Of a stretch of 12,529 bases of DNA, positions 1 through 10,399 are shown piece after piece. The position numbers and the translations under genes are program-made. The stretch covers positions 1 to 12,529 of the forward strand of contig CAISJA010000194.1 of the NCBI GenBank assembly GCA_903885525.1, written 5' to 3'. The first letter of the stretch is position 1; every line of letters begins with the position of its first letter. The notes below the pieces were generated by a model that worked only from the letters and a program-made list of their open reading frames with translations, searched no databases and was not told the origin of the DNA. This DNA comes from an uncultured Opitutaceae bacterium (GTDB lineage Bacteria > Verrucomicrobiota > Verrucomicrobiia > Opitutales > Opitutaceae).

Positions 1-203
1 CGCCACACCGTGGAGAAGTCGGGAATCTTGCTGCCCAGCTTCAGCTCCAGAAAGCGAGTGAACGACAACCGGTCGGTGATCTGAAACTCGACCTGCTCGT
101 CGGAGTGATGGTAGAGCCTCTGCAGGATCAGGATCTTGAGCATCAGCACCGCGTCGTATGGCCTCCGCCCGGTCGCCAGCTTGGTGTAAATCCTGCGACT
201 CAT
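1..203 (-). CDS. IS5-type transposase, N-terminal part (cut by window edge; probably 5'-truncated remnant)
   Basis: The minus strand reads from an ATG at 203-201 to the window edge (67 codons). Recognisable segments are GRRPYDAVLMLKILILQRLY, then HHSDEQVEFQITDRLSFTRF and LELKLGSKIPDFSTVW. These match the conserved N-terminal region of IS5-family transposases of the 'RPPYDAVLMFKILVLQ...SDEQ.EFQI.DRLSF.RFLGL...VPDA.T.W' type. The catalytic DDE residues would lie beyond the left edge. Family members normally carry about 40-55 residues before the G-R-P-Y-D block, but here only about 14 precede it. Bases just upstream of the ATG are a dispersed repeat, not transposase sequence. I infer that the N-terminus has been lost, so this is probably an inactive remnant. 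No terminal inverted repeat could be identified. Confidence 0.8.
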   Translation of the reverse strand, partial: MSRRIYTKLATGRRPYDAVLMLKILILQRLYHHSDEQVEFQITDRLSFTRFLELKLGSKIPDFSTVW

Positions 204-204
204 T

Positions 205-280
205 TTGACTACGGATGGCACTGATAGCACGGAGGCAATCCCGATCCCATTCGTGTCAATTCGTGTTCATTCGTGGTTAA
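205..280. repeat. Dispersed ATTCGTG-type intergenic repeat, imperfectly inverted
   Basis: The right half has three tandem units at 10-base spacing: ATTCGTGTCA (249), ATTCGTGTTC (259) and ATTCGTGGTTAA (269-280). The left half has three related but diverged units, ACGGAT (211), ACTGAT (220) and ACGGAG (229), at 9-base spacing. The outer ends, TTTGACTACGGAT read inward and ATTCGTGGTTAA, form an imperfect inverted repeat. From general familiarity, elements with this 'attcgtgtc...attcgtggtta' wording recur between genes in environmental bacteria including Verrucomicrobiota; their function is unknown to me. It directly abuts the first codon of the transposase fragment, so it may mark the breakpoint. 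Confidence 0.6.
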
Positions 281-388
281 CCCTGCCTTGGTTTCAGAGG
301 CGCCACATTGGATACATCGGACGAGAGAACGAGAAAGAGTGGGTCAGTCCCTCTGTGGTTACCCCCTTGGTTTCGGTTGAGGCGGAGC
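274..388. repeat. Imperfect direct repeat, two ~34-base copies 81 bases apart
   Basis: Copy 1 (274-307) and copy 2 (355-388) share the order GTGGTTA, a C-rich step, CCTTGGTTTC and then AGGCG, differing by small indels. The second copy starts within CTCTGTGGTTACC. A third GTGGTT occurrence, within CCATTCGTGGTTTT, lies at about 408-421. The block between 204 and 421 therefore looks built from repeated insertions or duplications of short dispersed elements. No credible reading frame spans it. Confidence 0.5.
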
Positions 389-403
389 CGCTCCGGGGGT
401 AAC
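358..403. repeat. Nested inverted repeat (REP-like hairpin)
   Basis: Outer arms GTTACCCCC (358-366) and GGGGGTAAC (395-403) are perfect complements. Inside them, CGGAG (383-387) and CTCCG (391-395) form a short inner hairpin with a 3-base loop. The inner right arm shares base 395 with the outer arm, so the two are alternative or partly competing folds. No T-run follows on either strand, so it is not a classical terminator. Confidence 0.5.
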
Positions 404-426
404 GGGCCCATTCGTGGTTTTCTGGC

Positions 427-487
427 GGCGGCATTCGGAGATGCCGCCCTCCAGCGGCATGCCGGCTGCGGGGTTTGGCGACCCCGC
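427..487. repeat. Hairpin cluster downstream of the nifJ operon
   Basis: Three inverted repeats lie in 61 bases: GGCGGCAT (427-434) with ATGCCGCC (441-448), an 8-bp perfect stem with a 6-base loop; the palindrome CGGCATGCCG (455-464); and GCGGGGT (468-474) with ACCCCGC (481-487), a 7-bp stem with a 6-base loop. They lie 31-91 bases past the stop codon of the minus-strand operon. They could protect the 3' end of the mRNA or cause factor-dependent termination. No U-run follows in the minus direction. The organisation resembles dispersed REP-type palindromes. Confidence 0.55.
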
Positions 488-517
488 CCTTCATGACAAT
501 CGGCGGACGCAAGGGCC

Positions 518-1513
518 TTACGTTTTCCAGCTTTGCAGGACTTTCATGTAGTTGGCGCGCTCGAAGGCGGAGGGGTCGGGGCAGTGGGTCAGGTCCATGA
601 TGCCCCGGAATTGGGCGACGCTCTCGTAGTCGTGCGCGGCCATCCATTGCTCCAATCCGCCGACCAGCCCGGCCAGGGCCGCGGGGCCCCTAGCCAGCAG
701 GGCGGAAACGACCTGGACAGCGTCCGCGCCGGCGAGGATCGCTTTCACCACATCGTTGGCCGTATGCACGCCGCCGGACACCGCCAGCGATGATTTTTGG
801 AGCTGCGGGGAAAGGATCGCGAGCCAGCGCAGGCGGAGGAGAAGCTCGGAGGAGTCCGACAGGAGGAGGCGCGGCTTGACCTCCAGTTCCTCGATGTCGA
901 GGTCGGGCTGGAGGAAGCGGTTCATGATGACGACGCCGGCCGCGCCGGCGCGCTCCAGGGAGAGGGCGAAGTGCGCGGGCGAGGTGTGGAACGCGGAGAT
1001 CTTCACCGCCACGGGAACCTGCACCGCCCCCACGACGCGGCGGACGGTCGCAAGCATGCCGGCCTCGGTCTGCTCGGCCGACACGGTGCCATCGGTCACC
1101 AGCTCGTAGAGGTTGAGCTCGATGGCATCGGCACCCGCCTCTGCGCAGCGGCGCGCGTAGCCGGTCCAGCCGCCCGCGCCGGAACCGTTGAGCGAGGCGA
1201 TAACGGGGATGTGCAGCGCCTTTTTCAACAGGCCGATCTGGCGGAGGTACTGGTCGGGCGTGAGCTGGTAATCCCCGTAAGCCGGGAAATACGACGTGGC
1301 CTCGGGGTTGCTCCCGGCGGCGTCCTCGACCGCGTGGAGGAGGTTTTGCTGCTCCTGGCTGATCTGCTCCTCGAAGAGCGAGCGCAGCACGAGGGCGGCG
1401 GCGCCGGCCTCCTGCAGCTTGAGGCAGGTCTCGGCCTGGTCGCCGAGGGGCGACGCGCCAACGACGAGGGGATTGCGCAGTTTCAGGCCGAGGTAGGTGG
1501 TCTCCAGATTCAT
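518..1513 (-). CDS. Dihydroorotate dehydrogenase-like flavoprotein associated with nifJ
   Basis: A 331-residue TIM-barrel protein of the dihydroorotate dehydrogenase class 1 fold, of the subgroup commonly encoded beside nifJ. It starts MNLETTYLGLKLRNPLVVGA. Probable FMN-contact features are K171 in VAVKIS, the N-L pair at 134-135 and the SGGVH turn at 246-250. The C-terminus has the subgroup signature CPDPSAFERANYMKVLQS (311-328). In true class 1A enzymes the catalytic base is the Cys of N-L-S-C-P-N; here the sequence is N-L-Y-E-L (134-138), placing Glu137 at that position with the same 34-residue spacing to the lysine. Pyrimidine synthesis is therefore unlikely. A redox or accessory role with the neighbouring pyruvate:ferredoxin oxidoreductase is an inference. 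It lies 25 bases after the nifJ stop, so the two are almost certainly co-transcribed. The spacer is C-rich with no Shine-Dalgarno sequence, so translational coupling is plausible. Confidence 0.92.
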   Translation of the reverse strand: MNLETTYLGLKLRNPLVVGASPLGDQAETCLKLQEAGAAALVLRSLFEEQISQEQQNLLHAVEDAAGSNPEATSYFPAYGDYQLTPDQYLRQIGLLKKALHIPVIASLNGSGAGGWTGYARRCAEAGADAIELNLYELVTDGTVSAEQTEAGMLATVRRVVGAVQVPVAVKISAFHTSPAHFALSLERAGAAGVVIMNRFLQPDLDIEELEVKPRLLLSDSSELLLRLRWLAILSPQLQKSSLAVSGGVHTANDVVKAILAGADAVQVVSALLARGPAALAGLVGGLEQWMAAHDYESVAQFRGIMDLTHCPDPSAFERANYMKVLQSWKT

Positions 1514-1538
1514 GGTGGGAGGGGGGGCGGGGTGGGGC

Positions 1539-5147
<3,609 letters not shown>

Positions 5148-5155
5148 TAAAATTT

Positions 5156-5161
5156 ATATTA
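5156..5161 (-). promoter_or_regulatory. Weak -10-like hexamer 8 bases before the nifJ start (possible leaderless promoter)
   Basis: Read on the minus strand, TAATAT (5161-5156) is followed by eight A/T bases and then the nifJ ATG. This matches 4 of 6 positions of the -10 consensus. At this spacing transcription would start at or next to the ATG, giving a leaderless mRNA, which would fit the absence of a ribosome binding site. No convincing -35 box is present 17 bases upstream, and AT-rich DNA yields such hexamers by chance, so this is tentative. Confidence 0.2.
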
Positions 5162-5273
5162 TTACTGGAATGCTGCCCGGGCCTCTGCGCGGCGCTTGCT
5201 ATTCCTCACGCGCTCCTTGCCGGCCGGACCAGCCCAGGCAATCTTCAAGGGATATATGCATTTATTAATATCT

Positions 5274-5286
5274 GTCATATAATGAC
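5274..5286 (+). promoter_or_regulatory. Perfect -10 hexamer inside a palindrome (candidate promoter/operator)
   Basis: TATAAT at 5278-5283 on the plus strand is a perfect sigma-70 -10 box. It lies within the inverted repeat GTCAT-ATA-ATGAC (5274-5286). At 17-base spacing the -35 position reads TATGCA (5255-5260), a weak match, so an activator may be needed. Transcription from here would begin near 5290 and read the 1577-residue oxidoreductase gene after a long leader. A palindrome overlapping the -10 is the usual geometry for repressor control. The binding protein is unknown. Confidence 0.4.
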
Positions 5287-5516
5287 CTAAGCGACCGTCT
5301 CGGTCGGGCTCATGCCCCCGATCAGGAGGACTTTAGCCCGGCGGGGCCCATCGAAACATTCCTGATTTCAGGCGCACGAATCCCGGCGGCGCGTTCCGGG
5401 TGTGAATTTTCTTTGGCGTGCGGCCGGCGAAACGAAATTACTTCCCCTACATTTCTGCTTTCCCTTGCCCGGCTTCTGACCCACGTTGGTAACCCCCTTA
5501 AATAGGCTTATCCTCC

Positions 5517-8500
5517 ATGTCCTCCTCTCCAGGCTCCAACGCATCGTCCTCTCCATCCGGCCAGCACCAGCCGAAGTACCCGGGTATCCGGGTGACCTGC
5601 AACGGCAACCAGCTGGTCACCCAGTGGGTGGAAACCCGCATCACGGAGGGTGGCGTGTTCTACCCCATCACCCCCTCGACGGAAGGCGGCGAGATTTACC
5701 AGCAGTCCTTTGCCCAAGGTGAACTCAACGTCTGGGGCCAGCAGAAGGTCGCCGTCGAAACCGAAGGCGAGCATGCCGCCCAGGGCGGCGCCACCGCCCT
5801 CGCCGTCACCGGCAAGCGCACCGTCAATTTCACCTCCGGCCAGGGCATCGTGTACGCCATGGAGCAGTATTTCCACGCTCCGGGCAAACTCTCAACGATG
5901 GTGCTCGAGATCGGCGCCCGCGCCCTGACGAAGCACGCCCTCAACATCCACTGCGGCCATGACGACATCTACACCGCCCTCGACACCGGCTGGATCATGC
6001 TCATGGGCCGCGACGCCCAGCAGGCTGCCGACCAGGCCGTCATCCTCCGCCGGGTGACCGAGCTCGCCCTCAATCCAGGCATGAACATCCAGGACGGCAT
6101 GCTCTCCACCCATTCGGAGCGCACTTACCTCGCCCCCGAAGCCGAGCTCCTCCGCGAGTTCCTCGGTGCCTCGGACGACCAGATCGACTGCCCCACCCCG
6201 GCCCAGCGCGAACTCTTCGGCCCCCAACGCCGCCGGGTGCCCGAGATGGTCAACCTGCAGAACCCCGTCCTCCTCGGGCCGGTCCAAAACCAGGAGCACC
6301 ACATGAACGGTGTCGTGGCGCGCCGGAACAACTTCAACGAGCCCATCCTCGGCTTCCTGGAACGATCCTTCGCCGACTACGCCGCCCTCACCGGCCGCTC
6401 CTACGGCCTCATCTCCCAGTACCGCACCGAGGACGCCGACACGGTCTTCATCTCGCTGGGCTCCGCCGCCGACAACATCGAGGCCGCCTGCGACTACCTG
6501 CGCGAGCAGCGCAACGCCAAGGTCGGCTCGATCCACATCAACGTCATCCGCCCGTTCCCCGAGGCCGCGATCATCAACGCCCTCCGCGGCAAGAAGAACG
6601 TCATCGTCCTTGAGCGCACCGACGAGGGCCTCTCCGGCGACAACCCGCTCGGCCGCGACCTGCGCGTCGCCTTCAGCAAGGCCAACGAGGCCGGCAAGTA
6701 CGGCGGCAGCCTCCCGACCCTCACCGCCGCAGAGACACCCCGCCTCTTCCGCGGCAGCTACGGCATCGGCTCCCGCGACTTCCGCCCCGAGCACACCCTC
6801 GGTGCCTACGAGTTCGCCACCGGCGCCTCCCGGCGCAAGGACGGCCGCGGTGCCGCCGACGGCGAGACCTTCTTCGTCCTCGGCGTCGACCACCCCTATG
6901 CCGTCCTCAGCAAGGACACGCCCTCCCTCCTGCCCGCCGGCGCCATCGCCGTCCGCTTCCACTCCATCGGCGGCTGGGGCATGATCACCACCGGCAAGAA
7001 CCTCGGCGAGCTCATCGGCGAGTTCGGCCAGTACATCTCCGAGCGCGACAACGTCCGCGACGCCGCCGGCAAGCTCGTCGAAAAGCTCAACGTGATGGCC
7101 AACCCGAAGTACGGCTCCGAGAAGAAGGGCGCCCCCACCAATTACTACCTGACCGTCGCCCCCGAGCGCATCCGCGTCAACTGCGAGCTCAACCACGTCG
7201 ACGTTGTTCTCTGCTGCGACCCGAAGGCCTTCACCCACACCAACCCGCTCGAAGGCCTGAAGCAGGGCGGCTCGCTCGTCTGGGAATCCGGCGACACCCC
7301 CGAGGTCGCCTGGCAGCGCATCCCCGCCAAGTACCGGCAGTTTGTCCAGGACAACCACATCCGCGTCTTCATCCTCCCCGGCTTCGAGATCGCGCGCAAG
7401 GCGACCAGCCAGGCCGAGCTGCAGCTCCGCATGCAGGGCAACTCCTTCCTCGGCGCCTTCTTCAAGGTCAGCCCCTTCCTCACGACCTACGCCATCACCG
7501 AAGAGAAATTTCTCGAGAGCGTGCAGAAGCAGTATGTGAAAAAATTCGGCCGCTTTGGCGACGCCGTCGTGAATTCCAACATGACGGTCATGACCGAGGG
7601 CTTCCGCCGCGTCATCGAGATCAAAATCGGCGCCGCCGGCGATCCGGACCGCTCCTCCATGCGCACCCCGCCGCTCCGCCCGCTGCCCGGCCGCGAGCTG
7701 ATCCCGACCGCCGGTTGCGGCACCGCCACCTGCGGCGTCTCCGCCCCCGCCGCCCAGCCCGCCCGCCTCCCCGTCCAAAGCGTGGCCAAGTTCGACAGCG
7801 AGTTCCGCGCCGGCCTCGGCTACCACCAACCGGCGGGTGCCCTCGCCTCCGTTGGCGTCATGGCCTCCGGCACCGGCGCCACCCAGTCGAAGTACGTCGC
7901 CCGCCGCGAGACCCCGGTCTACATCGCCGAGAATTGCACCCAGTGCATGGAGTGCATCTCCGTGTGCCCCGACACCGCGCTGCCCAACATGGCGCAGGAT
8001 ATCACCACCATCCTCAAGACCGCGGTGAATAACTACGTCACCGACCGCGAGCAGCGCCAGCACTTCGGCGCCGAGCTCCCCGGCCTCGAAGCCCGCGCCC
8101 GCGCCAGGATGGTCGAGTCCGTCAAGGCCAAGACCAACGTCCCCTTCCAGGCCATCGTCCGCGCCGAGGTCGACGCCCTCACCTCCGTCTCCGCGGAGGC
8201 CCGCACCCAGTTCACCACCATCCTCGGCCAGCTCCCCCTCGCCTACTCGAACGTCCCCGCCATCTTCCGCTCGCTCGAGACCAAGACCCCCGGCGCCGGC
8301 GGCCTGTTCTCCATCTTCGTCTCCGACCTTTGCAAGGGCTGCGGCGAATGCGTGCAGGTCTGCGGCGACCACGACGCCCTGCGCATGACGCGCGAGACCG
8401 AAGACCTCAACGCCCAGCTCACGACGGCGCAGATCTTCTCCCGCCTCCTGCCCGACACTCCCCAGAAGTACCTCGGCCTCTACAACGACAGCGATGCCGC

Positions 8501-10250
8501 CGCCTCCCGCGAGGCCGCCCTGCGCAACCACCTCATGGTGCGTCGCAATTACGAAGCCCTCGTCTCGGGCGACGGCGCCTGCGCCGGCTGCGGCGAAAAG
8601 AGCGTGCTCCGCTCCGTCGCCACCGTCACCGAAGCCTACATGCGGCCACTCTACCACCGGAAGGCCGAACGCCTCCGCGCCAAGGCCGCCCGCCTCCAGG
8701 CCGAAGGCACCCAGAAGCTCGCCGACCTGAAGGCCCGCCATGCCGCCGGCTACGCGCTCTACCGGAAAACCTTCCTCCACGCCATCGCCGGCCTCGGCGG
8801 CGAGAACGAGCAGGACACCGCCGGCCGCATCGCCGCCTACGAGGCCAGCCACGGCACCTTCACCGACGCCCAGATCATCACCGGCCTCGCCGCCGTCCTC
8901 GAACAGGACGCCTTCAACCACCGCGACCTGCAGGCCGTCGACGGCCGCCGCGCCAACGGCATGTCCGTGATGATGATGGGCGCCAGCACCGGCTGCAACA
9001 CCGTCTACGGCTCCACCCCCCCGGGCAACCCGCACCCGTACCCCTGGATGAATTCCCTCTTCCAGGACGGCGCCACCATCTCCTGGCTCATGGCCGAGTC
9101 CACCATCGTCAACCACGCCCGCCGCTCCGTCGTGCCCGAGCGCCTCGCCGACGCCCTCCTCGACCGGACGGAGAAGGTGATCGACGCCCGCGACTACTTC
9201 ATCCTCACCCATCTCGACGACGCGCTCATGACGGAACAGGAGCTCCGCGAGCTTCCCAAGGTCTGGGCCATCGGCGGGGACGGCGCCCTCGGCGACATCG
9301 GGTTCCAGAACGTCTCCAAGGTCGTCCTCCAAAACCGCCCGAACGTGAAGATCCTCATGCTCGACACCCAGGTGTATTCCAACACCGGCGGCCAGAACTC
9401 CGACTCCTCCACGATGCTCGGCGGCTACGACATGAACCAGTTCGGCCACGCCTCCCAGGGCAAGCTGACGGAGAAGAAGAATGTGGCCGAGATCCTCACC
9501 AGCGGCCACGGCTCGCCCTTCATCGCCCAAGTTTCGATGGCCAACGCGGCCAAACTCTACAAGGCCATCCTCGACGGCCTCGAGTACCGCGGCACCGCCT
9601 TCTTCCAGTGCTACACCACCTGCCAGCCCGAGCATGGCGTGGGCGACAACATGAGCGCCGACCAGGCCAAGCTCGTGCGCGATGCCCGCGGCATGCCGGA
9701 GTTCATCTTCAATCCACGCCGCGGCGAAACCGTGCAGGAGTCCTTCGACCTCAAGGGCAACCCCTCGGTCGACCGCGACTGGTGGCGCACCAAGTACGCC
9801 ACCGACGGCGCCGAGTACAGCTTCACCGTCGCCCACTGGGCCATCTCCGAGGCGCGCTTCCGCAAGCACGTCAAGGCGATCAAGGAGGAGGAGGCCGCCC
9901 GGCTCACGCTCCTCGACGACCAGCTCGCCTTTGTCACCCAGGACGACGTCGTGAACCGCCGCGTCTTCGACCCGGCCCACCGCTCCTACGTCCCCGACTT
10001 CGGCAGCTACATCAAGGCCGAGGAGCACGGGAAGGTGAAATACTACGCCGTCACCCGCCAGATGGTCCTCTTCGCCGTCGAACGCCGCAAGTCGTGGCGC
10101 CTCTTCCAGAGCAAGGCCGGCCTGGTGAACAAAGACTACCTCGCCCAGAAGGCCTTCCTCGCCAAGCTCGACAAGGGTGAGCTGCCCCTCGCCGACGCCA
10201 AGGCCCGCACCCGCGAACTGGTCGCCGCCGAGGTGGCCGCCGTCAAGTAA
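5517..10250 (+). CDS. Enlarged 2-oxoacid:acceptor oxidoreductase (NifJ/PFOR superfamily, 1577 aa)
   Basis: A homologue of the divergent nifJ product, about 375 residues longer. After a Ser/Pro-rich N-terminus (1-20) come the substrate/TPP domain with YPITPSTEGGE (49-59), E83 and R135 (GARAL); domain II (about 300-435); the gamma domain with SIGGWGMITTGKNLGELIGE (483-502); ferredoxin-type clusters C807/C810/C813/C817 and C939/C942/C945/C949; and the TPP domain with CAGCGEK (1022-1028), GDG (1254-1256) and YSNTGG (1287-1292, N1289). Proximal-cluster cysteines are C1022, C1025, C1160 and probably C1369. Catalytic residues are thus retained and 2-oxoacid oxidation to acyl-CoA is expected, but the substrate is uncertain. 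Unusual parts: about 110 extra residues between C1025 and C1160 including a charged helix (1043-1085), 121 residues between the two ferredoxin motifs against 45 in NifJ, a Cys pair C734/C739 in a Pro-rich linker, and a ~140-residue C-terminal tail. A stop at 5499-5501 fixes the ATG as the only good start. There is no Shine-Dalgarno sequence; the preceding bases are TCCTCC. Confidence 0.92.
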   Translation: MSSSPGSNASSSPSGQHQPKYPGIRVTCNGNQLVTQWVETRITEGGVFYPITPSTEGGEIYQQSFAQGELNVWGQQKVAVETEGEHAAQGGATALAVTGKRTVNFTSGQGIVYAMEQYFHAPGKLSTMVLEIGARALTKHALNIHCGHDDIYTALDTGWIMLMGRDAQQAADQAVILRRVTELALNPGMNIQDGMLSTHSERTYLAPEAELLREFLGASDDQIDCPTPAQRELFGPQRRRVPEMVNLQNPVLLGPVQNQEHHMNGVVARRNNFNEPILGFLERSFADYAALTGRSYGLISQYRTEDADTVFISLGSAADNIEAACDYLREQRNAKVGSIHINVIRPFPEAAIINALRGKKNVIVLERTDEGLSGDNPLGRDLRVAFSKANEAGKYGGSLPTLTAAETPRLFRGSYGIGSRDFRPEHTLGAYEFATGASRRKDGRGAADGETFFVLGVDHPYAVLSKDTPSLLPAGAIAVRFHSIGGWGMITTGKNLGELIGEFGQYISERDNVRDAAGKLVEKLNVMANPKYGSEKKGAPTNYYLTVAPERIRVNCELNHVDVVLCCDPKAFTHTNPLEGLKQGGSLVWESGDTPEVAWQRIPAKYRQFVQDNHIRVFILPGFEIARKATSQAELQLRMQGNSFLGAFFKVSPFLTTYAITEEKFLESVQKQYVKKFGRFGDAVVNSNMTVMTEGFRRVIEIKIGAAGDPDRSSMRTPPLRPLPGRELIPTAGCGTATCGVSAPAAQPARLPVQSVAKFDSEFRAGLGYHQPAGALASVGVMASGTGATQSKYVARRETPVYIAENCTQCMECISVCPDTALPNMAQDITTILKTAVNNYVTDREQRQHFGAELPGLEARARARMVESVKAKTNVPFQAIVRAEVDALTSVSAEARTQFTTILGQLPLAYSNVPAIFRSLETKTPGAGGLFSIFVSDLCKGCGECVQVCGDHDALRMTRETEDLNAQLTTAQIFSRLLPDTPQKYLGLYNDSDAAASREAALRNHLMVRRNYEALVSGDGACAGCGEKSVLRSVATVTEAYMRPLYHRKAERLRAKAARLQAEGTQKLADLKARHAAGYALYRKTFLHAIAGLGGENEQDTAGRIAAYEASHGTFTDAQIITGLAAVLEQDAFNHRDLQAVDGRRANGMSVMMMGASTGCNTVYGSTPPGNPHPYPWMNSLFQDGATISWLMAESTIVNHARRSVVPERLADALLDRTEKVIDARDYFILTHLDDALMTEQELRELPKVWAIGGDGALGDIGFQNVSKVVLQNRPNVKILMLDTQVYSNTGGQNSDSSTMLGGYDMNQFGHASQGKLTEKKNVAEILTSGHGSPFIAQVSMANAAKLYKAILDGLEYRGTAFFQCYTTCQPEHGVGDNMSADQAKLVRDARGMPEFIFNPRRGETVQESFDLKGNPSVDRDWWRTKYATDGAEYSFTVAHWAISEARFRKHVKAIKEEEAARLTLLDDQLAFVTQDDVVNRRVFDPAHRSYVPDFGSYIKAEEHGKVKYYAVTRQMVLFAVERRKSWRLFQSKAGLVNKDYLAQKAFLAKLDKGELPLADAKARTRELVAAEVAAVK

Positions 10251-10274
10251 CCCGCCGCCAAGTCCCTTCCTTCC

Positions 10275-10310
10275 GGGGCGCTCCGCACCACGCGGGCGCC
10301 CCTTTTCTTT
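10275..10310 (+). terminator. Strong rho-independent terminator of the 1577-aa oxidoreductase gene
   Basis: GGGGCGC (10275-10281) pairs with GCGCCCC (10296-10302). After one bulged T, CCGC (10283-10286) pairs with GCGG (10292-10295) around a 5-base loop. The 11-bp GC stem is followed at once by TTTTCTTT (10303-10310). It begins 25 bases after the stop codon, so this gene is a single transcription unit. The T-run lies on the plus-strand side only. Confidence 0.9.
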
Positions 10311-10399
10311 GGCCGCCTTTCCTCGGCACTGCGCAGAGTTCATCAGCGATCACTCGCTCAGGTTTTCTTGCCCGGCCGCCCCGCGACACCAGCGAACGG

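Larger units (their letters stand above)
5148..5516. promoter_or_regulatory. Divergent control region between the two oxidoreductase genes
   Basis: No gene is visible in these 369 bases, which carry the control signals for both flanking operons. There are two AT-rich islands in an otherwise GC-rich sequence: 5148-5166, next to nifJ, and about 5250-5290. From the second island to the plus-strand gene there is a potential leader of about 225 bases. It contains short perfect stems: CGACCG-TCT-CGGTCG (5292-5306), GGGCT (5306-5310) with AGCCC (5335-5339), and CCTGA-TT-TCAGG (5361-5372). None has a terminator-type U-run, and no riboswitch class was recognised. Regulation by a common factor binding between the genes is inferred from the arrangement. 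Confidence 0.6.

Noticed and set aside
249..280. Possible CRISPR-like array (three repeats of ATTCGTG).
   Set aside because: The units are only 10 bases apart with no spacers; it is a short tandem motif within a dispersed repeat.
427..487. Intrinsic terminator for the nifJ operon.
   Set aside because: The stems are good, but no T-run follows in the minus-strand direction, so it was kept as a hairpin cluster.
205..496. Short frames (62-65 codons) in the repeat block.
   Set aside because: They run through dispersed repeats and hairpins, resemble no protein and have no ribosome binding site.
5292..5372. Riboswitch or attenuator in the leader of the large gene.
   Set aside because: Only short independent stems are visible. 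There is no known aptamer core, leader peptide or terminator/antiterminator pair.
8330..10180. A 616-codon plus-strand frame inside the large oxidoreductase gene.
   Set aside because: Arg/Pro/His-rich shadow frame in the +2 register of a real gene; no recognisable motif.
5892..10343. A 1483-codon open frame antisense to the large oxidoreductase gene.
   Set aside because: Its residues are dominated by G/A/V/E/D/L in low-complexity patterns without domains, as expected opposite a C-ending-codon gene in high-GC DNA. The plus-strand frame has clear catalytic and cluster motifs throughout.
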